Made by a program: the position numbers and the translations under genes. A stretch of 5,419 bases of DNA from an uncultured Ilumatobacter sp. (GTDB lineage Bacteria > Actinomycetota > Acidimicrobiia > Acidimicrobiales > Ilumatobacteraceae): assembly GCA_938049325.1 (NCBI GenBank), contig CALICC010000412.1:1-5419 (forward strand), given 5' to 3'. The notes under the pieces are model-generated. The model was not told where the DNA came from. It did no database searches and saw nothing but the letters and a program-made list of their open reading frames with translations. Within the stretch, counting starts at the first letter, position 1, and each line of letters starts with the position of its first letter. Shown piece by piece: positions 1 to 5,419 of this stretch.

Positions 1-1194
1 CACGATCGGACGCAACGTGCGGTGCTGGCGCATCGCCGTCCACACGCCCCATCCGTAGGCCACGTCGTGGGCCGCGGCGCGCGGGCTTGCCAACAGCGAC
101 GCAATGCCGACTCGTCGAGCGCGTGAAGAGAGCAGCGCAGCGCACGCCACGATCGGCCACCACACGCGACGAACCGTGCGCGCGAACTCCTCGACCGAGC
201 GTGCCTGGGCGCGGATGGCGAGCTTGAACGAGGGTCCCGCCGCCAGCACGTCGAGGCGTTTCGCGAGAACCACCGAACTCCCCACCGCGAGGCCGGTCGC
301 GCTCGCCGGCTTCCCAGCCGCCAAGAGAGCGAGAGCAGCGGCGGTCGGCACATTCGAACGAAACGGCGCGAGCGCTCGGGGGTGCCGCAGCGCAAGTGGA
401 GCCGCCGACGAGCCATACCCGACCTGTTGATGTAGCCGTCCGGTCCAGGTTGCCCTCGGGCGATGCCACACCGTCGACGCGGGCTCGTAACGGCACCGCC
501 AGCCCGCTTGGTCGAGTCGCCAGACGAAGTCGACGTCTTCGCCGAATCGCAGCTGCTCGTCGAACCCACCGATCGCGTCGAACGCTTCGACCCGAACGAC
601 GATGGCAGCCGCAGGGACGTAGCTCACCCGGGTCCCTGCGCGGATCCGCGCTGGCGTCGGCCCCATGTCGAGCGATGTGTCGCGATCTCCGAGAACGCGC
701 GGTGCAACGAGCGCGACCCGATCGTCGTCGAAGTGGGGGAGCAAAGCAGTGAGCCAATCGCGGTTGAGTTCGACGTCGGCGTCGACGAACGCAACGAGCT
801 CGGTGTTGATGATCGACCGGCCGACATTGCGCGCCGCCGCAGGACCGCGGTTCGTCTCGATCCTGCGTGCGGCGCCGACGAGTGGTGGCACCGAACCGTC
901 GTCGATCACCAATCGGCTCGGGTCGTCGATGCTTCCGCCGAGCTGTGGCGTCACGACCGTGACGTTGTCGAGGGTGAAGCGCCCGACCGGCTGCGCCGAA
1001 GGGTCCGGGTGGATCGCGCCGCCGTCGAGGAGCCGGTCGGTCAGCGACGACGAGGTGACGTCGGCACCGGCTTCGAGCTGGTCGGCCACTCGACTGCCCG
1101 CCGGAGTGAGACGAAAGAGCCGGAGCGGTGAGCCCGCCAAGACGACCCGCCCGCCATCGCCGCGTCGCCACGTCGGGTCGAGGAGGAAACGCAT
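1..1194 (-). CDS. mftF: Mycofactocin glycosyltransferase MftF (C-terminal end cut by window edge)
   Basis: This is a family-2 (GT-A fold) glycosyltransferase. In the known pathway MftF adds a chain of glucose residues to pre-mycofactocin, probably at the inner membrane face. Reading the minus strand from ATG at 1194 gives 398 codons with no stop before the window edge. The N-terminus (GGRVVLAGSPLRLFRLTP, residues 14-31) is typical of MftF. Next come VIDDGS at 96-101, GPAAARN at 117-123, the metal-binding DADVE at 138-142, the MftF signature GTRVSYVPAAA at 187-197, and GGFDEQLRFGEDVDFVWRL at 209-227 with the catalytic-type ED. The final residues (RQHRTLRPIV) look like the family C-terminus, so little is missing. 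ATG follows the mftE stop by two bases (TGAGGATG), which suggests translational coupling. The protein is short: mycobacterial MftF is about 470 residues, and the first strand-helix of the GT-A fold is abbreviated here. No other family fits as well. Confidence 0.95.
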   Translation of the reverse strand, partial: MRFLLDPTWRRGDGGRVVLAGSPLRLFRLTPAGSRVADQLEAGADVTSSSLTDRLLDGGAIHPDPSAQPVGRFTLDNVTVVTPQLGGSIDDPSRLVIDDGSVPPLVGAARRIETNRGPAAARNVGRSIINTELVAFVDADVELNRDWLTALLPHFDDDRVALVAPRVLGDRDTSLDMGPTPARIRAGTRVSYVPAAAIVVRVEAFDAIGGFDEQLRFGEDVDFVWRLDQAGWRCRYEPASTVWHRPRATWTGRLHQQVGYGSSAAPLALRHPRALAPFRSNVPTAAALALLAAGKPASATGLAVGSSVVLAKRLDVLAAGPSFKLAIRAQARSVEEFARTVRRVWWPIVACAALLSSRARRVGIASLLASPRAAAHDVAYGWGVWTAMRQHRTLRPIV

Positions 1195-1196
1195 CC

Positions 1197-1961
1197 TCAG
1201 TCGGGAACGCCGTCGGTCGGAGCGCCGACGGGGGTCGGGTCGACAGGGCGCCACCGTTCGATCGTCATCACGAGGTCGTCGACGAAGTCGTTGATGAAGC
1301 GCTCGCCTTCGGCACCCGACGCGCCGCGAGGGTCACCGAGGACGCCGGTCGGGCTGACCGGACGCACGCCGTTCGAGCGCAGTGCGGGCAGCAGGTCGTC
1401 GAGCTTGATGTCCGGGCCAGCGGTAGCGAGTTCGAGGCGCACGAGACCTGGGTCGATCGCCAACATCAGCGAGGTCTCGATGCGGCCGGCGTGGAGATCG
1501 GGCGGACCACCGTCGGTGCGCCGCCGCCACTTCGGCCACCACGACTCCACGTTGCGACCTTCACTCGTCAACAGCTCGACTGCGTCGGTGAGCGCTTCGT
1601 GGTTCCCGCCGTGCCCGTTGACGAAGACGACGCCCGCGGCCCAGTCGGCGCTACGACCCAGCTCGATCGCCACCTGCGTCATCACCTCGATGCCGATCGA
1701 CAGCGTCCCGGCAAAGTCCGCGTGCTCGCCCGAGGCGGTGATGGCAAGCGTGGGCCCGACCATCAACCCGGTGGTGTGGGTGAGCGCGCGCCGTGCGATT
1801 TCCTCGGCGATGAGCGTGTCGGTATTGAGGGGGAGGTGCGGGCCGTGCTGCTCCGTCGAGCCGACTGGGATCAGGATGATCGGCGAGAGCGTGCCGTCGT
1901 CGTCAGCCATGAGGCGCGTCGCGTCATCGACTTCGTTCCACGTCGCCTCACCCAGTCGCAT
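1197..1961 (-). CDS. mftE: Mycofactocin peptidase MftE (creatininase family)
   Basis: This 254-residue protein belongs to the creatininase-like metal hydrolases. In mycofactocin synthesis MftE cleaves the MftC-modified MftA peptide to release the Val-Tyr-derived dipeptide that MftD then oxidises. The metal-site motifs are complete: GSTEQHGPHLPL at residues 34-45 (E37, H39), NTDT with D48, VNGHGGN at 114-120 (H117), and LHAGRIETS at 156-164 (H157, E162). GEHADFAGTLSIG at 78-90 and VSPTGVLGDP near 203-212 also match the MftE subfamily. Length is normal. ATG at 1961 is the first possible start because an in-frame TGA lies only two codons upstream (1970-1968); the ribosome-binding sequence is weak. 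The gene follows mftD after a 119-base gap that holds an inverted repeat and is almost joined to mftF. An ordinary creatininase is unlikely given the neighbours. Confidence 0.96.
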   Translation of the reverse strand: MRLGEATWNEVDDATRLMADDDGTLSPIILIPVGSTEQHGPHLPLNTDTLIAEEIARRALTHTTGLMVGPTLAITASGEHADFAGTLSIGIEVMTQVAIELGRSADWAAGVVFVNGHGGNHEALTDAVELLTSEGRNVESWWPKWRRRTDGGPPDLHAGRIETSLMLAIDPGLVRLELATAGPDIKLDDLLPALRSNGVRPVSPTGVLGDPRGASGAEGERFINDFVDDLVMTIERWRPVDPTPVGAPTDGVPD

Positions 1962-2003
1962 CGTCCGTCAGTCTCGCAGCTCGGACCCACACATCACCCT
2001 GCT

Positions 2004-2056
2004 CGCTTCTCTGAGCGTTGTGCGACCTCGGGCGTGAGCAAACGCACAGAGAAGCG
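2004..2056. repeat. Imperfect inverted repeat (hairpin) between mftD and mftE
   Basis: On the plus strand CGCTTCTCTGAGCGTT (2004-2019) faces AACGCACAGAGAAGCG (2041-2056). The arms pair at 15 of 16 positions: ten outer pairs, one A-A mismatch, and five inner pairs, around a 21-base loop. The repeat sits wholly inside the non-coding gap between the mftD stop (2081) and the mftE start (1961). Neither side is followed by a T-run, so it is not a canonical intrinsic terminator. It could be an RNA stem that attenuates, protects or separates the mftD and mftE messages, or an operator-like DNA site. The pairing is read directly from the sequence; the role is inference. Confidence 0.8.
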
Positions 2057-2080
2057 TCGAATTCGGGCGATCGGGTGGCC

Positions 2081-3268
2081 TCAGTCGGCGGGCGGCGGCG
2101 AGAAGCCGTCGGGGATGATGATGTCGTCGGGCGAAAGCTCGCTGATCGACGCCTTGCCGAGTCCGAGCATGTTCGAATCGATGCCCATCCGCAGGACGTC
2201 GAGTACGTTCTCGACACCCGCCTGACCGTTTGCCGCGAGGCCCCAGAGGTAGGCACGGCCGATCATCACGGCTTTCGCGCCGAGTGCCAGCGCCTTCACG
2301 ACGTCACTGCCGCGTCGGATGCCGGAGTCCATGACGACCTCGATCTGATCTCCGACTGCGGCGACGACCTCGGGGAGTACCCGGATCGGCGCAGGTGTGC
2401 CGTCGATGTTGTTGCCCGCGTGGGTCGACACCGAGATGCACGTGGCACCCGCGTCGACGGCGCGTCGCGCCTCGTCCGCGCGGTTGATCCCTTTGACCAT
2501 GAACGGGCCGTCCCACTGCGAGCGGAGCCAGGCGACGTCGTCCCAGGTGGGCGGCGGGGTGCCCATCCAGGTCCCGTACGCCTCGAAGAATCCGGGCACC
2601 GGGTCGTCACTCGACACGCGGAAGTTCGGCACGCCGAGCTGCGGAATCGCACCCGACTTGACCCAATCGAGCAGCCACTTCGGTCGCAGGAGCGCCTCGG
2701 GGCCGTGCTTGATCATCGTCTTGAGGTCGACCGACTCAGGGATCGACGGGCTGCCCCAGTCGCGTGAGTGCACGAACGACCAGTCGAGCGTGAGGATCAT
2801 GCCGACAGCGCCGTTGGCCTTGGCGCGCTCCATGCGTCCGACCATCGAGTCGCGATCGCCGGCCCAGTAGATCTGGAACAACGTCTGCGGGTTTGCGGCG
2901 ATGACTTGATCCATCGGTTGCGACGAGAACGAACTGAGCCCCATCACCACACCGCGGGCAGCCGCCGCCTTCGCCACAGCGACCTCACCCTCAGGGTGCA
3001 CCGCTTGGACGCCGGTCGGACTGATCATGACCGGCATCGACATCGGCTGGCCCATGACTTCGGTCGCCATGTCGCGCTCGGCAGGCTGGCCCGCGGTGAG
3101 CGGGCGCAACCCGAGCTCGTCGAACGCTGCGCAGTTGTCGTCGCGGGTGACACCGCGCTCGGCGCCCGCGATCAACGCGCCGTAGACCGACTTGGGCAAG
3201 CGGCGCTTGGCACGCTTCTGCGCCACAGCGATCGACTCGAACCACGGATTGAACCAGGGATTCTCCAC
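2081..3268 (-). CDS. mftD: Pre-mycofactocin synthase MftD (FMN-dependent alpha-hydroxy-acid dehydrogenase family)
   Basis: This FMN enzyme of the lactate/glycolate oxidase fold performs, in the known pathway, the oxidative deamination of the MftE-released dipeptide to pre-mycofactocin. I place the start at GTG 3268 (MENPWFNPWFES), giving 395 residues, which matches other MftD proteins (about 395). The open frame runs up to ATG 3454, but that would overlap the upstream gene by 98 bases with unrelated residues. Motifs in GTG numbering: RAKRRLPKSVYGAL at 19-32, SPTGVQAVHP at 83-92, GLSSFSS at 110-116, FQIYW at 131-135, DWSF at 162-165, the FMN-contact lysine in VKG at 258-260, the catalytic histidine H283 in STHAGNN, the phosphate-binding GIRRGSD at 316-322, and IGRAYLWGLAANGQAGVENV at 336-355. 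The usual SNHGG is STHAG and DGG is DSG, both mild changes. mftE follows, but mftA, mftB and mftC do not precede it in the window. Confidence 0.96.
   Translation of the reverse strand: MENPWFNPWFESIAVAQKRAKRRLPKSVYGALIAGAERGVTRDDNCAAFDELGLRPLTAGQPAERDMATEVMGQPMSMPVMISPTGVQAVHPEGEVAVAKAAAARGVVMGLSSFSSQPMDQVIAANPQTLFQIYWAGDRDSMVGRMERAKANGAVGMILTLDWSFVHSRDWGSPSIPESVDLKTMIKHGPEALLRPKWLLDWVKSGAIPQLGVPNFRVSSDDPVPGFFEAYGTWMGTPPPTWDDVAWLRSQWDGPFMVKGINRADEARRAVDAGATCISVSTHAGNNIDGTPAPIRVLPEVVAAVGDQIEVVMDSGIRRGSDVVKALALGAKAVMIGRAYLWGLAANGQAGVENVLDVLRMGIDSNMLGLGKASISELSPDDIIIPDGFSPPPAD
3239..3262 (-). repeat. 12-base tandem duplication at the mftD N-terminus (NPWF-NPWF)
   Basis: On the minus strand AATCCCTGGTTC (3262-3251) is followed directly by AATCCGTGGTTC (3250-3239), differing at one base. 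It encodes NPWFNPWF at residues 3-10 of MftD, where relatives, as I recall them, have a single NPWF-like or AWF-like motif. It looks like a small in-frame duplication close to the start codon and shows that coding similarity begins just here, which supports the GTG start at 3268. Confidence 0.7.
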
Positions 3269-3356
3269 GACGGCAGCGTACGAGCAGCGCCCCGCCGCAC
3301 CCAAGCGAACGCCGTCGAAGTCACGTCTCAGGTCAAGCCCGCTCCATGACGTTCGT

Positions 3357-4013
3357 TCAACGTGTACGGCGCTGGTCGCACGCGAAGGCCTCACTACCTT
3401 CGCGAAGCGCGACTCGCGTTGCGTTCCCGTCGGTGATGCGAATGGCGCTTGCAACGATGAACGTGTCGCCGGAGTTCCAGAGGTAGACGCTCGAGCTGGT
3501 CACGCAGACGCTGTCGTACGTCCACGGACCGATCCGGATGTGGTCGGTGGTTCGCACGGGACCTTCGCGCATCTGCTCGGCGAACTCGATGAACCAGTGC
3601 TCCGTGACGCGCAGCCCGACAAACGCCGTGCCAATGCCGATCAGGGTGATGAGTCCACACGCGCCACTCACCCACGTCGTCGAACCGGATCGTCGAGTCG
3701 GATCCAGAACGATCCGAGCTGAGTCGACCACCACGGCGAACACCGCGAGAAGACCGAGCAGTGCGACCACGAGCCGCGGCTCGATCCACCGAGCACTCAG
3801 CGCGCAGAGCGCTATTGCGACACTGGCGCCAACGGCCCATCGCGACCCGCCAGCTCGATGAATCCGGCTCACGGCGAGGAACGCGGTCGCTGTCGCCACC
3901 ATGAGCAACCACGGGACGATCACGGTCCACACCGTCGATGCGGGACGCGACGCCGTCGCGAGAAACGGCACGCCGGACACGAGCACGACCGCCACTCCGA
4001 TTCGCCGCAACAT
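3357..4013 (-). CDS. Unrecognised membrane protein with five predicted helices and an outward C-terminal domain
   Basis: I do not recognise this 218-residue protein. Hydrophobic segments fall at about 5-21, 27-48, 58-74, 80-98 and 113-135. The short loops rich in arginine (around 50-58 and 100-110) and the MLRR start put the N-terminus and those loops in the cytoplasm. The last 80 or so residues (136-218) would therefore be outside the membrane. That tail is polar and has two cysteines, C170 and C212, which could form a disulphide, plus a beta-rich pattern (IGPWTYDSVCV, SSVYLWNSG, TFIVASAIRI). GC-rich third codon positions support real coding; overlapping Arg-rich frames look like shadows. 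ATG 4013 lies 80 bases after the monooxygenase stop and the gene ends 88 bases before mftD, so shared transcription with either is possible but not shown. Confidence 0.8.
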   Translation of the reverse strand: MLRRIGVAVVLVSGVPFLATASRPASTVWTVIVPWLLMVATATAFLAVSRIHRAGGSRWAVGASVAIALCALSARWIEPRLVVALLGLLAVFAVVVDSARIVLDPTRRSGSTTWVSGACGLITLIGIGTAFVGLRVTEHWFIEFAEQMREGPVRTTDHIRIGPWTYDSVCVTSSSVYLWNSGDTFIVASAIRITDGNATRVALREGSEAFACDQRRTR

Positions 4014-4021
4014 CGACTTGG

Positions 4022-4053
4022 AACGTAGCGACGGCCCGCCGCGGCGGTGTCAA
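4022..4053 (-). promoter_or_regulatory. Possible promoter or operator upstream of the membrane-protein gene
   Basis: In the 80-base gap before the membrane-protein start, the minus strand carries a perfect TTGACA box (4053-4048). It is followed 20 bases later by TACGTT (4027-4022), a four-of-six match to a -10 box. Between them lies a perfect 12-base palindrome, CCGCCGCGGCGG (4036-4047). The spacer is longer than the usual 16-18 bases, and GC-rich palindromes arise easily by chance in such DNA, so this is a weak call. If real, a protein bound to the palindrome would block the promoter. Confidence 0.2.
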
Positions 4054-4093
4054 GAGGGTGTGCAGACCGTATGAAATCTCGTTGCGACCGGCG

Positions 4094-5419
4094 TCAGGTG
4101 AGGTGATAGTCGCCAGGGTCGGGGGTGCGCGTTTGCTGCCAATACTCGAGCAGGCTGAAGGGCCAGTTCTGAGCGACGCGCCCGGACTCGGCCTTGTACC
4201 AACTGTTGACGGTCGAGACGCCCCACGCCATCTTCAAGTTGCCGGCATCGATCCGCTCGTTGTAGGCGTCGTGAACGTCCTGACGACAGTCGGCAGAGGT
4301 GCGGCCGTCGCGCAGCAGCATCTCCATGACCCCGAGCGCGTAGTGCACTTCGCACTCCGAGAAGTAGACGATCGAGCCGTTGACCACGATGTTGGTGTTG
4401 GGTCCGTAGCAGAGGAAGAAGTTCGGGAATCCGGGGTGCACCACGCCGAGGTACGCCCGGGCATCGCCATCCCACACCTCGTGCAGGTCGCGGCCGCCGG
4501 TGCCGATGACCTTCATCGGGGTGAGGAACTTCGACGCTTGGAACCCTGTGGCGTAGATGATCACGTCAGCCTCGTGGCGAACGTCGTTGCCGTCGGCGTC
4601 GGTCGTGACGACCGCATCGGCGTCGATGCGACGGATTGGGGTGCCGTCGAGCGTGACGTCGTCGCGCTTCATCGTTGTCGACCACGAGCCGTTGTCGAGC
4701 ACGATGCGTTTCGACGCGGGCGGATACATCGGCCGAACCGTGTCGTACAGGTCGGGGCGGTCGGCGTAACACAGGAACAGCCACTGCTCGAGGAGGTCGC
4801 GCAATTCGTTGTTCGCGGCGCCGGTCGCCATCGAGAGGTCGTCCCAGTCGTCGTCGACCGCGCACGCCGGAAGTAACCCTTCCGACGATCGCCAGAACAA
4901 GAAGAATCGATACCACTGCGCGTATCCCGGGACGTGGCCGAAGAGCCATTGCAGACCGTCCGCCACGGTCTCGTGATAGGTCGGCACCGGAATGAACCAG
5001 TTCGGTGTGCGCTGCAGAACCGTGAGTTGGCGAGCCTCCTCGGCCACGTGGGGCACGAACTGCACCGCGCTCGCGCCGGCACCGATCACGACCACGTTCT
5101 TGCCGCTGAGATCGACGTCGTGGTCCCACCTCGCCGAGTGGAACGAGGAACCCGCGAAATCGTCCATGCCTTCGATCGACGGCATGTTCGGCCGGTTCAG
5201 CTGGCCAACGGCGCTGATCACCGCACCGGCCGGATGCGTCGACTCGCCGTTCGGCCCGTCGAGCTCGATGGTCCACTGCTGATCGTCGCCCGACCATGTC
5301 ATCGCCGTGACTTCGTAACCGAAACGGATGTGTTCTCGGACGTCGAACTCGTCCGCGCATGTCTGGAAGTAGCGGAGCAGCTCGGGTTGTGGCGAGAAGT
5401 AGTACGGCCAGTCGTTGCG
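4094..5419 (-). CDS. Flavin-containing (Baeyer-Villiger type) monooxygenase, N-terminus cut by window edge
   Basis: This FAD- and NADPH-dependent monooxygenase would insert one oxygen atom into a ketone or oxidise another soft substrate in the cytoplasm. The frame is open from the right edge (RNDWPYYFSPQPEL) to TGA at 4094, giving 441 residues. The first FAD dinucleotide motif lies outside. Visible motifs in fragment numbering are AVGQLNRPNMP at 70-80, the Baeyer-Villiger fingerprint FAGSSFHSARW at 88-98 (FxGxxxHxxxW), the NADPH-binding VVIGAGASAVQ at 110-120, YATGF at 289-293, and YGPNTNIVVNGS at 338-349. The last motif and GRDLHEVWDGDARAYLG resemble the 4-hydroxyacetophenone and cyclohexanone monooxygenase branch. 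An ATG at 5302 is internal, since conserved family sequence precedes it. The substrate cannot be read from the sequence. The C-terminus appears intact. Confidence 0.94.
   Translation of the reverse strand, partial: RNDWPYYFSPQPELLRYFQTCADEFDVREHIRFGYEVTAMTWSGDDQQWTIELDGPNGESTHPAGAVISAVGQLNRPNMPSIEGMDDFAGSSFHSARWDHDVDLSGKNVVVIGAGASAVQFVPHVAEEARQLTVLQRTPNWFIPVPTYHETVADGLQWLFGHVPGYAQWYRFFLFWRSSEGLLPACAVDDDWDDLSMATGAANNELRDLLEQWLFLCYADRPDLYDTVRPMYPPASKRIVLDNGSWSTTMKRDDVTLDGTPIRRIDADAVVTTDADGNDVRHEADVIIYATGFQASKFLTPMKVIGTGGRDLHEVWDGDARAYLGVVHPGFPNFFLCYGPNTNIVVNGSIVYFSECEVHYALGVMEMLLRDGRTSADCRQDVHDAYNERIDAGNLKMAWGVSTVNSWYKAESGRVAQNWPFSLLEYWQQTRTPDPGDYHLT

Noticed and set aside
463..1131. Plus-strand open frame of 222 codons over the left end
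   Set aside because: The minus strand here reads as MftF without a stop and with clear glycosyltransferase motifs.
2004..2056. The mftD-mftE hairpin as a Rho-independent terminator
   Set aside because: No T-run follows the stem on either strand, and mftE and mftF lie downstream in the same direction.
1128..2225. Long plus-strand open frame of 365 codons
   Set aside because: It lies antisense to mftE and the end of mftD and is rich in Arg, Gly and Asp with no recognisable motif, the usual shadow of GC-rich coding DNA.
3269..3356. A promoter for mftD around TTGACC in the 88-base gap
   Set aside because: No convincing -10 box lies at a proper distance from it, so I did not list it as a feature.
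3394..4053. Alternative minus-strand frame of 219 codons overlapping the membrane protein
   Set aside because: The composition is Arg- and Ser-rich with no hydrophobic pattern, whereas the other frame gives coherent membrane helices and GC-rich third positions.
3938..4876. Plus-strand open frame of 312 codons
   Set aside because: It is antisense to the monooxygenase and the start of the membrane protein, both of which are well supported, and it shows no family motifs.

Overview
The window is a high-GC stretch in which every convincing gene lies on the minus strand, so transcription runs from position 5419 towards 1. The GC-rich third codon positions, the sparse Shine-Dalgarno signals, a GTG start and above all the mycofactocin genes point to an actinobacterium. 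The protein style would suit Acidimicrobiia (Ilumatobacter-like) or a relative, but that placement is inference from memory.

Read in the direction of transcription, the layout is as follows. (1) 5419-4094 is the C-terminal three quarters of a flavin-dependent (Baeyer-Villiger type) monooxygenase, cut by the right edge. (2) An 80-base gap holds a GC palindrome and a TTGACA box. (3) 4013-3357 encodes an unrecognised five-helix membrane protein with an outward-facing C-terminal domain. (4) After an 88-base gap comes mftD at 3268-2081, the FMN-dependent pre-mycofactocin synthase. (5) A 120-base gap holds a strong imperfect inverted repeat. (6) mftE at 1961-1197 is the creatininase-family peptidase. 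(7) After two bases comes mftF from 1194 to the left edge, a family-2 glycosyltransferase that is almost complete.

The core is the second half of the mycofactocin pathway. In the known pathway the radical SAM enzyme MftC with its chaperone MftB modifies the C-terminal Val-Tyr of the peptide MftA. MftE then cuts the modified dipeptide free, MftD oxidatively deaminates it to the redox-active pre-mycofactocin, and MftF adds a glucose chain. Here mftD, mftE and mftF keep the canonical order, but the genes that normally precede mftD (mftA, mftB, mftC) are not in the roughly 2.1 kb upstream of it. A membrane protein and a monooxygenase stand there instead, so the locus is either split or rearranged.

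The points most worth checking are the split locus, the near-perfect hairpin between mftD and mftE, the unusually compact MftF with a shortened nucleotide-binding region, and the unknown membrane protein next to mftD. I found no RNA genes, CRISPR arrays, insertion sequences or phage genes.
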